From positions 12,214,001 through 12,278,000 of the forward strand of contig OZ234501.1 of the NCBI GenBank assembly GCA_965153455.1: a stretch of DNA of 64,000 nucleotides, written 5' to 3'. Numbering within the stretch: position 1 is the stretch's first letter; the number at the start of each line of letters is the position of its first letter. Below the pieces are notes generated by a model. The model worked only from the letters and a program-made list of their open reading frames with translations. It did no database searches and had not been told where the DNA came from. Shown here in pieces: positions 38,453 through 50,002 of the stretch. The stretch is from Sphagnum compactum (Eukaryota; Bryophyta; Sphagnopsida; Sphagnales). Both the position numbers and the translations under genes were made by a program.

Positions 38453-39601
38453 TCACACCCAGCTGGAAAAGAGTTGGCTGTGGCAATTGATGATGGGATG
38501 AAACCCTAAGGGATGGTACAATGCAGTCAACTGTCGAAAGCAGAAAATGACAAGATTGTGGGTGGTTAGAGGTGGTGTGAAGCTTGTGCTTTTGTTGTAG
38601 TGCCATTTTGCTCCTTTGTTTGTTGTTTGCAGGTAATGTTCAATTTTTGCTTTTATTTTCAACGGTTCTTGTTTGGTGGTGTGGCTTGGTTTGCAAAGTG
38701 TTAATGGATGATGATCAAGTAACTAGGTAGGAGGGGAGGATAAGAAAAGATTTGTTGCGCTAGTTGAGTGGTTTCAACAAGGGGAGAATGTGTAGTACAT
38801 AAGTTGTTGTGATTCTTTTGCTCAGGAGATGGGTCTTGGGAGAGTTGTTTTAGTTACAACAAGCTTTCTGTTTTAGGAGGTGATGAAGTATCTATTGTGC
38901 CTATGTAGACAAGAGTTTAGTTGAAAGTGCATATTTAGGGGTTAATCACTAAGGGAATGATGAAGAAATGATGGATCTCGAAAGTGGTCTATCGACTTTT
39001 CAAATTGTGTGTTATGTGCCTCTATGTGTTGTTGGCGTGTTGTTGTTATGTATCTCATGAAAGAGCACCCTATATGATGGGAACTCCAAAGAAATATTAA
39101 AGTGTGTTTGGTCTTGAGATTGTGGTTTTTGAATTATGGAAGGACTATAATTTTCTTTGTCAAACTCATGTGGTAGTTTTGTAAGTATGGACTGTCATCG
39201 AAGTTTGTGTAATGTCAGTCTTACTTGTTGATAACTTATGAATTGTTGGGTTTTTATATTCAGTGAATTCATTGGAGTCTAAGTTTCAAGGGAAAATTTG
39301 GGACCTATGTGCTTCTTGTCTATTGATATTGTCTTGGGGAATGAGAGTTTTTGTTGGGATCTTTGTGGTTTGTTGCAATTGAGAAAAACCCAACTTAATG
39401 AACAATGGAGATAAAGAGAATGAGGTCGGAGAGATTTGGGCTAAAGACCTCTAGTTATTGAAATTTGTGTTACAATAGGAATTCATGTAGACTTTAGCCC
39501 AAGACATAGATTATTTGGAAAAAGTTTCTGCCATCAAATATATGCATATTCTAGTTTCAATTTTGATTGACCCACTTGGTGATTATGTGTGCCCTAGTTT
39601 T
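38453..39601. other. Intergenic DNA; possible remnant of a retroelement 5' LTR
   Basis: No gene recognised. It directly precedes a primer-binding-site-like sequence at 39602, so its right portion could be the decayed 5' LTR of the Ty3-type element. No matching 3' LTR was found. Confidence 0.3.
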
Positions 39602-39660
39602 TGGTATCAAAGTTGGTTGGATTCTATTGCGGTAGTATCAATTGGATCATCCCATGAAGA

Positions 39661-40310
39661 TTGAAAGTAGTAGCCATGACTCTCACAAATTATGTATTAG
39701 AGATTGATCAAAGAGGCTTTGAGAGATACCCACCTCCAAGTATTTTTCCGCTTTGTATTACTAGATTTGCTATAGTTCAAATTGTGGGATTTGACCCTAA
39801 AGAGGCCAAACCGGGAAATATTGTTGTTGGAGTATCATTGTTTAAGTTTTCTATCAAGGCAACAATATGGTTGTTGACATCAGTAGAAAACTGGAATTGG
39901 GTTCTAACTTTACGCATATAATGTTAGGTTCTTCTACACATCCCGACCATGGCCCTATGTTACAAAATGAATGTTGTCGCCAATTTTATGAAAATCTAAA
40001 TAGGGTATCTACACCAAGTGATATTTTGGTTCTTGCCAAGTTTACTCTATTCAAAGGTTTTGTTAGGTTTTTCAAGCCAGAACATAATAACATATTACAG
40101 GAAGGTGATCGAATTATTAGATTAGAGTTCTTTCGAAATGAAGGCCATGTACTAAGGTGGAACCTATGTAGGAATGGAGAAGGTGTGTTAATTTGGGTCT
40201 TTTTAGGTGATGATGGTATTCAATTCAACATTAAGATTGACAAAAATAGAACCATGACATTGATAATAGAAATAGAATGTGCCAATGCAAATTCTGAAAC
40301 AAAATATTGA
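39661..40310 (+). pseudogene. Unrecognised coding remnant at the 5' end of the Ty3-type element
   Basis: Two overlapping open frames (39661-39921 and 39867-40310) show coding-like composition, but I do not recognise a domain. Their position between the primer-binding-site-like word and gag suggests a 5' part of the retroelement polyprotein or captured host sequence. Confidence 0.35.
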
Positions 40311-41954
40311 CAAGATGTGCAATGCATTATACACTTGTATCAATATGGAAAATAGCTATCAGTGCAAAAAAGAAAGGTTGCAACAACAAATAAATCTATT
40401 AACCCATCTACCTTTGAATTTTTGTATTCAAACTTAGAACACTAGAAGAGTCCCCCATTTCCTAGTGACATCTAGTTCCATCATTGCCTATAAATCAAAA
40501 TAGAAATCTGAAGCTTTTTATTTTGAACATGGAATGTTTATTCAAAGCTAAAAATAGGTTGATCAAGGTGGAGCATGTTAGTGTCACTTCAAGGTTGTTA
40601 AGTTGGAACTTGGAAATAGGTCATATTGGCATGCCTAAGTGGGTTCCCAAAAGTGAAGACCATGTGGACTTTTGTGTGTTGCCCTGGTTAACAGATTGTT
40701 TTCATAAAACCAAGAAGGACGGTCACTGATCTATGTTTACATGATGATTAGCCCTAAGGGAATGGTAGAGCTGTTCTAGGGCAAAGAATTTGAAAATGTT
40801 GTAAATTGGACAGTGGTTGGAGATGGCATTAGAGGTGCAAGGATATGATGAAATCAAGTTCTTCAAAATTGCAAAGCTAAATCTATAGGGCAAAGCTAAA
40901 GATTGGTACAAAAAACTTCGATCCACACTTGCTAACTAGAATGAAATGAAAATAAAGATGGAAAAAAAATTTGGGGATGTAGATATGGATGAGTTAAGGA
41001 TGAAGTTAAATGGGGTTAAATAGGAGCTTAGATAAAGGGTCCAATTGTGTTTTGATCAGTTGCATAAGCTGTTTAAGAAGGGAAAATCAAGGATGTTGAT
41101 TGAAGGCACAAATTTCTTGCACATTTGCGACCTAAGTTTAGAAAGTTGTGCATGGTGAGAACTTATGTGAATGTAAAGGAAATGTTGTTAGTTGCCAAAG
41201 AAGTGGAAAGTGTGTTGGGTGAATTAGGGGAGACTCCATTTGAGCCACTCAAGGAAGAACAGGAGGAAGGGTATGCATAATGATACAATGCCAGATAAAC
41301 AGGTAAATGCTTTCAATAAGTCATTCATTTATTTTTTTAAAGGATCATCATTTATTGTTGGAGTAAGTCCATTAAGAACCATCAAATCTACCATGTGTTA
41401 GATTTGTAAAGCCAATGATCACATTGTTACCACTTGTCCACATATAAGAGACCTAAAACCTAAATGTGTTAAATGTGGTTTGCCACATAAGATGGAAAAT
41501 TGTGGAGTGAAATGTGGGTACTATTTTGGTATGGGCACATAGAGGATAGATGCTAAAAACATGGGAAGGATGATAAGATGCAAACTGTTGCCACTAATTA
41601 TTTGGAGGTCTTAGTTGATGATGAGGAAACTACCCTAGAGTAATTGAATTGGCTTTGTGGCACAAAACATGACATTTTTACTAGGGCCAAAATCCCAAGG
41701 AGGCCTTTGCTAGTGGAATCACTTAATGTAGAAACAATTGAAGACAGAGAAGTTGAGCATGTGGATGTTGGTAAAAATTCTACTATTAAATTGAAGATAT
41801 TCACACATTTCATCAAGGGGAAGATTTCTTTGTCTTCCATTGAAACTATCTTGGCTATTCTTGGTGAGTTGGAATCCTTGGAGAGTCTAGTCAAATTGGC
41901 ATGGAAGAAGCGGGATGATGGGTTGAAATCAATCAATCACACCACTTGGTGGAA

Positions 41955-42452
41955 GGATTTCATACACTACACGAGAACAACATCAACAGAAACCATCGTA
42001 ACAAGACATTACACCTTTTAATTAAGATTAACAATAATTTGGTAGAAGGACTAGTGGATATTGGCACTTCCATGTTAATCATGTATGTTGCTATAATTCA
42101 CAAGCTTGGCATAATGCATATAATGTCTAGCATTGAGTTTTACAAGATTGTGTCTGGGGTGGTAACCCAAGCTCTTGGTAGGATCTCTAAGTTGCTTGTG
42201 AAAATCGGGGATGTTTAATGCGTCATAACATTCATGATCATGGATACTAAGAGTTACAATTTATTAATGGGTTTGGACTTCTTCATTAAAATTGGTGTAG
42301 TTGTGGATTTGGAGAAAAACTTGATTCAAATCAGGCAAGGTCTAAGTAACAATGTGCAAATCTTACCATTAAATATCATGGTAAACATGCTACAGTTGGT
42401 GTTAGACCAGGGTGGTTGTGATAGTGAAGAGAATAAAGGTGAACCTCTTTAG
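41955..42452 (+). pseudogene. Retropepsin (aspartic protease) remnant of the retroelement
   Basis: Two open frames separated by a stop at about 42216-42218. The first has LVDIGTS, a decayed form of the catalytic D-T/S-G motif in which the Thr/Ser position is altered. The second has NLLMGLDFFIKIG, typical of the flap-distal region of plant Ty3/gypsy proteases. Inactive. Confidence 0.7.
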
Positions 42453-43094
42453 TTATGGGGCATAAGGCACCAACCATTTGGCAAAACTCAAGACAAACAG
42501 AAAGTACAAAACAAAGGTTCATTGTTTGATGATGAAAGTACCTCAGATGCATCTAATGATTCTAATGTAAAGATGTAAAATGTGGTACATGATGAAATAG
42601 AAGATTTGTTCCTACAAAATGAATCCAAGGAAGTTGAAAAGCAAATGGACAATGAATTTAACCTCTGTGTACAGAACAAAAGCCCTCGCTAAATCATGAA
42701 CTTGCTGCTTGAAGAGCAAGCAGACAAGGTACTATTTGGAAAGAATTCTAACTCTAATGATTTCAAAGATTGGATGCGATGTCCTAATCAAAATGAAAAG
42801 AGATGAAATGAACAATTCAAAACTGCAGAAGGAAAATATATATCAAACATCTTCCAACTTGATGTTGAGTCAAGCTTTCATAATACTAATGAGATAGCTA
42901 GAAACCTATTAAAGTTTGAAGGTAAGCAAAAATGGGTCGAAATTAGGAGCAAAATCAAGGTTAATCTTAATTTGGATCAAGAGAAAACTAATCAATTGTG
43001 GGAGTTGTTAGATTGGTTTCCAAGTGTGTTTGTTTGGCATGATGGGGAGTTGGGGTGCTATAAGCTTGGGGAGCATGTTGTTGATGCCCAAGGA

Positions 43095-43520
43095 TTTTCC
43101 CCATGTAGAACTACCCCAAGCAGATTGTCTTTTTAGGAAGAGGCGGAAATGAAGAAACAAATTGATGTCTTGGTCACTCTAGGCAAAATGAAACCAAGTT
43201 CATTTGAATACGCACGTAGAGTTACCTTATTAGTCAAGAAAGACAACAATCGTTGATTCTATGGTGATTACAAACTTCTAAATTTGCAAATTCGAAAAGA
43301 CACATTTCCCATGCCACTAATGGAGGATGTTATGACATAGTTTGGTAAAGCTCAATGGTTCTCTCCATTTGATTTGAAGTTTGGTTTTAAGCAGATCAAG
43401 ATGGCACTTGAAGATGTCCACAAGTCTGCATTGAATACGAAATCATGTTTATTTGATTAGACAGTCATGTCTTTTGGCATGAAGAATCTAACCAATACAT
43501 TCTTCAGCACTATGGTATTT
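43095..43520 (+). pseudogene. Reverse transcriptase remnant of the retroelement
   Basis: The frame covers the N-terminal RT motifs (a KKDNN-type block, then FPMPLMEDV, FDLKFGFKQIKM, SFGMKN) with at least four in-frame stops. The catalytic YxDD block is absent because recognisable homology ends first. Nonfunctional. Confidence 0.8.
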
Positions 43521-43573
43521 GGGTTTGAGAAGCAAGTTTCATCCATGTACACCCACTCAGGACAGGTGTCAAC

Positions 43574-44508
43574 CAGTGTTGTGCATGTAAGTGTCAATAG
43601 CCGTATATACGACGTGTAAATCCAGTGTAAGGGCCAATTTTTTTACACTTACACTAATCGTGCTGCAGCGTATATATATTTTTTTACACTTACACAAGGC
43701 CAGTGTAAATATTTGTCAAACACGCTGTAAATGTTTTGGGGTGTGTAAGTGTAAATACTAAAATTATTTGTGAAGTTACCCTGTCTTTGGGCCTCTTTTC
43801 ACCCCAAACCCTTCTTTCAAGGGTATCCATAAAGTAAGGAAATTTGATTAAATTTAGGAATGAAATGCTGAAAATCAGCATTTGATGCACAAGGTTCAAG
43901 ATAAATTATAGTAACTTTACAAGTAGGAGCAGTGAAAATATATTTAGCTACACTGGAGGCACTAAAGAAAAAAGAAAGACGGTGAAACGCAGTTCACAAA
44001 AACTAAGGTCCCCCCACCCTTGAATGCTAATGTTTTGAATCTCACACTATTTATGATCAAACTTAGGGTTCTAGTGTTGTTTTCCTTACTTTATGGATAG
44101 TTTTATTATATATGTTTAATGATCAGACCGTCTTGCAAAGTCATATGAATTAGTTTTGGGTGTATATTTTGATGGTTTTTTTGGGCAACGGGTCATTTAG
44201 CTGGCTTATCTTCAAACAGATTATGAAATCTCTCCCCTCCTCAAATGAAAATCACATCTTTTACACTATTCTATATTTATATTGTTTTACATAGCCATGT
44301 AAAATCATATAAATGTATATATATTTACATTTACATTATTTTATCAGACTGCATAAAATTATATAAATATATTTATTTTTACAGGTACACAGTTTTACAC
44401 TTACATGAATGTAAATGAATATTATACACTAGCACGAAGTGTAAATAAATTGCACTATGGGATTTACACTTAGAGTATAAGTCCCAAATCAACTACAAGC
44501 AAACACTG
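43574..44508. mobile_element. Non-autonomous hAT element, 935 bp, with 8-bp target duplication
   Basis: Termini CAGTGTTGTGCATG and GCAAACACTG form short hAT-type inverted repeats. They are flanked by a perfect 8-bp direct duplication GTGTCAAC (43566-43573 and 44509-44516), the hAT hallmark. Subterminal regions are dense with TTACACTTACAC / GTGTAAAT words in both orientations, resembling clustered transposase-binding sites. No transposase is encoded. It inserted just past the truncated retroelement. Confidence 0.92.
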
Positions 44509-44516
44509 GTGTCAAC

Positions 44517-46731
44517 TGTCAACTTTAATTCGATTTTTGAGGCCACCATAAGGTAGATAGGCTGGTGAGTGAACACTTAAACTTTCAAAGAGTGTGTGTT
44601 CATTCTCCCATCACTTTCAGCTTTGGATGTTCATAGGATCTAGGTAGTCCTTCACCTGATGTCTCTATAGCCCTTTTCAAACCTCCATTTGGGTTTTAAG
44701 TAAGCAAGGGAAAAATTTCTCGAAGTAGAGGGAGTCAAAAGAAAATTTAGCCTCTTGTGAACACATCTTGTTACGTGAAAGTAAAATGGATTATATAACT
44801 GGACATGCCAGACTTCATACACAAAAAAATATCCCTTCTATAACAACATGATGTGAATTTCATCCCAAACAATTCAATTTGCAATAAAAACACTTGATTT
44901 GCCCTTCCAAAAGTGAAGACTCTAACGAATGATTACCCATTACTAAACACAGAGATAAATGAATGAGAGAATATTTTGACATAGGGGACTTTTGAAGCCC
45001 ATTGAAAAACTTAAACACGACATCTTTGAATGGAAGGTTTAATGATAAGTTCTAAGAATCAATCTATTAATTTTGGGGTATCACGGAATGGTATTAGCTG
45101 AGCAATGTTTGCTACTAGGTCATTTTTTGGATTGTTTGAATGGTTGCTTACTTGTGGGTGTTTGATGATGAGTGATTCTACACTAGACTTTCATGTCACA
45201 AAATGATTAAGTGTCGGGTCAACAACCTGTGTATAAATCATGCAAGTGCATATCCTTACCGAATATACACCTATTATCCTACCTAACTATCAGACCTATC
45301 CTTTTGAGGGAACTTAGAAGGTTACCAAGGTGAAGTTCCCAATATCAACTCAGCTTAGATGGCAGCGCAGCTAACATTGAGTCATAACTCATAATAGGCT
45401 TCCATTGTAATGGTGCACCCATAGCTTTTGGTTCACTCTGGATCATTGCCTTCAAGAAGAGAACCCTACCTTCTGTTGAAAGTAGCTGACTGTACTTAGT
45501 CACCCTTTATAAAGGTTATGTAAAACCCGTTACCAAGGTACCCTTTTGCCAAGTTAGAAGTATGTAAGTCCATTTTTTGGGGCCCTGGGGACTATCACAT
45601 TGGATCCAACTTTTGGAAGTTTTACCTTACTAAAACCGGTTTCAAATTAGGTGAACCGGTTTCTTTGGTGAAAGTGTTTAGACTGTTTAGATTGGAATGG
45701 ATTTTTTTGGTGTTCAAAGTGTGGACACAGTAGGTAGATGTGGAGCATCTTATCTATTGGCAGGGCCAGCGTGTTATCTGATTTCACATGATCAACAAGA
45801 AAGGCAATTTGAGCTGACGGCTATTTCTCATAACCAGCCCTCTTCACAAACAGGAAGGGCTCTTCATGGATGAAAAGTAGATTATTTCATCTATGTTCAA
45901 GAAGAAGGTAGGTTATAAAAACATAGCCCTCCTCTCGAGGGCGAATCAGAATGTGACACGTCAATGCGATTTGCCTTCCCATTGATTATTTTATTAGGTT
46001 GGCATCCATGAGTTGGGTACTTTGGCCTAAGGAACTGAGATGAGAGGCAAGTTGAGAATATCACTAGTAGGAGCATCAACCAGAATTGCAGAGGCTGAAG
46101 AGGTAAAAATTACAATAACCAGTTTTAGGGTTTAGGTTGCCATTTGTTGTGCTCAAGTTAGCAGAGTGCTGAGAGGAGCAATGAGAGTTGGACATCAAGA
46201 TTGTAGAAAAACAACTGAAAACTTACCTAGTGGGTATTACACACACACACACAGACACACAGTTAGAGTACTAAAAGCTGAATTTTGAGCAAAACATCAG
46301 CCTTCCTAATTTTGCTGTAGAGCAGAGCTTCTTTCTAGTGTGGAGCTGGGATTCAAAGAAGCTGATTAACAGAAACTGCAAGAAGACTAGTGATCTGCAA
46401 TCAGCCAAGAGTGTTGTGGCTTCATTTGCAAACTACTTTGTATCAGCCAGCCAGCCAGCCAGCCCTCCAGCCAGCCATTGCCTCATCCTTTTGAAACCAA
46501 ACTCATATGGAGTTCAGTTGCAGCCGATTTCCCCTAAATTCGAACTCCTTGGTATTGTCTCATGGTTGATTTGCAGCATTGAACCTACTGTGGCAGCACT
46601 TATGGGATTTTAGTATTTTTCCCAAATTGTATGCCAATAGCTCTTCAATTCAAGTAGCAATTCTTCAACAGAGCTCCCCTGTCTGTGCACAAGAAGAAGA
46701 AATACCATGTAATTTTGGTCTTGTTCAATCT
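44517..46731. other. Intergenic DNA between the hAT element and the kinase-less paralogue
   Basis: No kinase exon, transposase or other gene was recognised on either strand. Contains an AC microsatellite (46239-46260) and a CCAG repeat (46446-46477). The right part is probably 3' UTR or downstream flank of the paralogue. Confidence 0.45.
46446..46477. repeat. (CCAG)n tetranucleotide repeat
   Basis: Seven CCAG units with one CCCT interruption. Confidence 0.9.
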
Positions 46732-46745
46732 TCAGAACGTCCGAT
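46732..46745 (-). other. Candidate terminal coding exon of the kinase-less paralogue
   Basis: A good acceptor (TGTTTTTCAG) ends at 46746. Joined in phase to the exon ending at 47474 it adds D-R-T-F and a TGA stop at 46734-46732, giving a 219-residue protein. Another acceptor near 47242 would also stop within about eight codons. Which is used cannot be decided without transcripts. Confidence 0.3.
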
Positions 46746-47473
46746 CTGAAAAACACAAACACACCCACACACAAGAAACAAGTCAAGAAACCACAGTGAC
46801 CTCTGATTTGGTTGGATTTGTATGCCAGTACTTCCAGACTGTGCACCAGTTTACTAATTGAGATCCTCCATTTCTTAATTGGAAAAGAGTTTTAGAGATT
46901 GACTGACTGAATATTGAAGAGAATTCAAGCCAAGAAATTATACCAAACAGATACCAAACCCAAATTCAGTAAATCCACCCTAAATTTATCTGAAGAGCAT
47001 GAATGGATCTGATCAAGAAGGTTCAAGTGTATACTACCGGTTAAGGAGCTGGTGCAGCTAAAGAAACATCAAAGATCATCCAGATTTCAATGCAACAACT
47101 ATTCCAGAACTAATATAAATCTTTAGACTTGATCTTTCTTCACATTTTGACCGTGGATATGTGAGATCTTAGTGCAGAAAGTTGTATTGATATGTACCAG
47201 AACATACTCAGGATGTGAAAGGGTAACAAAATTCTGCACTAGACTTACAGTCAGTAATTGGAGTAGAGCACTTGTACTTCTGGAAGCTCCTCAAGATGAA
47301 GAAAGAATTCTGAGCTCTAGAGCACAGCAGCTTGTTCTGGAAGCTCAAGGTGATCGAGAAAGGCTTTGTTCAAACTTTGTTTTTGCGGGATCTCTATATC
47401 ATTATAGTACTGAAACAGATCAATGAAGTAGTATTGTTGTAGTTTTCTGTAGAGAAGAAGAAGCTGAGCTTAC

Positions 47474-48320
47474 CAACATAGAGATCCTGATTGGAGTCTG
47501 GAACCTTTTTTGGGTTGGATGTGATCATCTTCTTCTTCTTGCAGCAGCTACATGCCAGCCATGTGGTGATCACAATGATGCCTATCACTAGTGCTGTGGT
47601 GACCAATGCCAATGCCACTGTAAGCGCTTTCACTTTGTGCTTGGAAGCCTGACCTGCAGCAGCAGCAGATCCCAGCTCTCAGCTCTACGAGTTCATGCAT
47701 CATCATGTCTAGCTCTTGTGCAGCTGTTGCACCAGTTTAGTTTCAGATCCCAAAGTTTTTTCTTCCCCTGAAAGATTCTCATGTCATCGAAGATGCAGGA
47801 AAATCATGAGTATGCAGCTAGCTCTTGAGTGAAACGATAGAGAGTTTTTTGTACCTGGCACGACCTGGCCGCCGCAGGTGGCAACAGCAGGATCAGGAGG
47901 ATGAAGAGACTCGCAGATTTGACAAAGGGAGTTGGTGACATTACAGAGAGCAGGCAGAGAGTGACGACGCTCAGTGACGTACTGGAAATAGATGTAGTTG
48001 CAGAAGCATCTCCGCGGCCACAATTGCCAAGCAGTTTGCACAGTGGAGCAGCAATCGGGAGTCGGCGACGAGAGTGTGGAGTTCATTGCAGTGAAGCTCT
48101 TACAAGATACTATCACAGATGAGTTATCGATGTACATGGACCAACAATCTATGCTTGCTGAGACGCATTCTGGTGTCCCCTGCTGACTAGAATCGCTGCA
48201 GTTTACTGCAATTGCCGGATTAGCCGCCTGCTGCTGCTGTAGAACTGCACTACAAGCTGCTGGCACTAGACTTACTACCGCCACCACTATGAGAAACAAC
48301 ACTCCCACGTGACTCCTCAT
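47474..48320 (-). CDS. Kinase-less paralogue of the LTP-like receptor kinase (receptor-like protein)
   Basis: Two clear exons, 48320-47855 and 47653-47474, joined by a GT-AG phase-1 intron; exon 2 also ends in phase 1, exactly as in the receptor kinase at 26909-30633. The protein has a signal peptide (about 1-25) and an eight-cysteine domain C59-x13-C73-x16-CC(90,91)-x13-CxC(105,107)-x18-C126-x6-C133. This spacing is identical to the paralogue, with shared blocks DCWxxYIxNSS, [17 protein letters not shown] and SLHPPDxAVATC. A transmembrane helix (about 165-185) follows, then CSCCKKKK and the juxtamembrane VPDSNQDL matching FPDASHDL. No glycine loop, VAVK, HRD or DFG exon lies between here and the retroelement 4 kb downstream. 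The 3' end is unresolved: either a short terminal exon or read-through to a stop. Likely a membrane-anchored receptor-like protein, possibly a recent truncation. Confidence 0.85.
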
Positions 48321-49250
48321 CCTCGTCCTCCTCTCCAGAACTCACTGGGAAACAAAGATCACCTGCAACAAAGTTCACAGAGAATTATATAACCTTCTCC
48401 ACCAGCAGCAACATCAGGCGCAGCAGCTGTGAGTACCCACTCAGCTCCAGCTGCTTCTCAATCTCTTATGAACCTGCAACTCTTCACCAGCTTTCATGAA
48501 CGCAGTAATAACACTGCAACAATGGCTGCAACACCTGGAGAAAAACAGCAACAACAATGTAAAGGAAATCAGATCAGACATGATCACAAACCTGATGCAT
48601 ATTCTAGTATGATGATCTAGCTGGAGCTGCTGCAACAATGGTAATACTTGTAACTACTAGACTGCAAAATTATATTGCAACTTAAGATTCTAGCTAGCAT
48701 TCTAGCTACTACAGTATTGCAGGTATGAGCAAAGTCTAGAAACTAGTGAAAATTGTTTCTGTTGATTTCACCTGAGCACTGCCAATTTTGTTTTGTGGGA
48801 GATGAAACCCCAATTTCAGCAGTTGCTGCTTCCTGTAAGTACTGGAATGTTTTGACTTTACAATGAATCAGCTGCTGGATTCATCTAGCTAGTGTGTGCA
48901 GGATTTAATTGTCTAATTTTGTACCCACTACCAAAAACTGCATTACAAAGAAGAATTTCATCACAAAATTTGTAACTTGAATATGTCGATCAGGATCTAG
49001 CATGCACATGAAATGCTTACTTTATTAGATGTTGGAAAAATAGATTAAGAAAAGAGCTCAAAGATGACTGACTACTTGCAGATTCTGCTGCTGCTGCAAA
49101 GGTAGAACATGAGGAGTGCAAGAGACAGAGCCAGAGAAGAGAGAGAGAGAGAGAGGGACAGAGAGAGACAGAGAGAGAGAGAAGGAAGTAAGTGCAAGGG
49201 AGAAAATGGGGTGCACCTGCAAATGCAGTAAGTAGGTAGTGATCATGGCC
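48321..49250 (-). promoter_or_regulatory. 5' UTR and promoter of the kinase-less paralogue
   Basis: An acceptor TTTGTTGCAG ends at 48363, suggesting a leader intron whose 3' exon begins at 48362. Farther upstream are CAACAACAATGTAAAGG (about 48549) and a GA-rich tract (49137-49183), consistent with a transcription start in that region. No other gene seen. Confidence 0.4.
49137..49183. repeat. (GA)n microsatellite upstream of the kinase-less paralogue
   Basis: GA runs with GGACA interruptions on the plus strand, so CT on the coding strand. Typical of plant leaders and core promoters. Confidence 0.9.
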
Positions 49251-49346
49251 GAGTTGGTAGGTAGGTAGGTACTAATTATTTCAGATCACTGGGTTCTCTG
49301 ACAAAGTAAAGTAGGTACTTGAGGGTTCTGATGAAAGTAACCTACC
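49229..49346. promoter_or_regulatory. GGTA run and AC elements upstream of the kinase-less paralogue
   Basis: (GGTA)4 at 49256-49271, with further GTAGGTA words at about 49231 and 49312 and an AACCTACC at 49339-49346. ACCTACC is the AC-I motif bound by R2R3-MYB factors. The cluster lies about 0.9-1.0 kb upstream of the start codon. Confidence 0.45.
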
Positions 49347-49421
49347 AGGAGTCAGGAGTGATGAAGAAGTAGTCAGAATGAAACCAGCAGGTTGCTTCCC
49401 AGTGTACCATGAGGGAGGAAG

Positions 49422-49502
49422 GGATGGATGGATGGATGGATGAATAAATAAATGGTTGGTTGAGTGGATAGATGAATGGATGAATGAATGGTTGGTGAGT
49501 GG
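49422..49502. repeat. GGAT/GAAT/GGTT degenerate tetranucleotide repeat
   Basis: GGATGGAT units grade into GAATAAAT, GGTTGGTTGAGTGGAT and GAATGAATG. A compound microsatellite. Confidence 0.9.
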
Positions 49503-49879
49503 ATCAATATAGCGATATTTTTCATTGGGTTTTGGTTTACTAACTAATTAACCATGGTTGAGTTAGCTTAGTTGCTGATTTTTACTACCAACCTACTAAC
49601 AACTCCACTACCTTTTTCTGTATGGCAGTACCAGGTTTTTTTCCTTTTTTCCTTTTTTCAATTTTGTGATTTAGCCAAAAAAACTGGTGATCATCCATAA
49701 GAATATTTAGCCAAATTTGGCTTTAGTCCAGGTATGAATTTTTTTTTAAAATTAAGAATCCTTCAGTATTTTTGCTACTTGGTTGTGGCTCTTGGTTCAC
49801 ATGCTCTGACCCCTCACCTATGCAAATTGATTTTTTTTATGGCAAATCTATTTTAAAAAATTAATATATTAAGATGGAT

Positions 49880-49903
49880 GTTTGTTTGTTTGTTTGTTTG
49901 TTT
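49880..49903. repeat. (GTTT)n microsatellite
   Basis: Six GTTT units in tandem. Confidence 0.9.
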
Positions 49904-50002
49904 CCTTTTTGTCTTTTTATTTTGGTGGGGATGTGGCAATGCTCTAATCATCCCAAAACACGGGCCCCTTGGTCCAAAATGATTTAAGAATTAATTTAAG
50001 AA

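Larger units (their letters stand above)
39602..43520 (+). mobile_element. Decayed Ty3/gypsy-type LTR retrotransposon
   Basis: Order on the plus strand: a TGGTATCAAAG word at 39602 that resembles an initiator-tRNA-Met primer-binding site; gag-like sequence at about 40800-41280 with a DWY-type block; a CCHC zinc-knuckle region at about 41396-41530, the first knuckle carrying an in-frame stop; a retropepsin-like region at about 42000-42450 (a LVDxGxS-type core decayed, then NLLMGLDF); and a reverse-transcriptase region at about 43100-43510 (FDLKFGFKQIKM, SFGMKNL). Many stops and frameshifts break every domain, so it is not autonomous. No integrase or 3' LTR was seen; homology stops before 43560. 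The gag-protease-RT order fits Ty3/gypsy. Confidence 0.85.

Noticed and set aside
43600-47470. Hidden kinase exons downstream of the kinase-less paralogue
   Set aside because: Searched on the minus strand for glycine loop, VAVK, HRDIK, DFG and APE blocks; none found before the retroelement.
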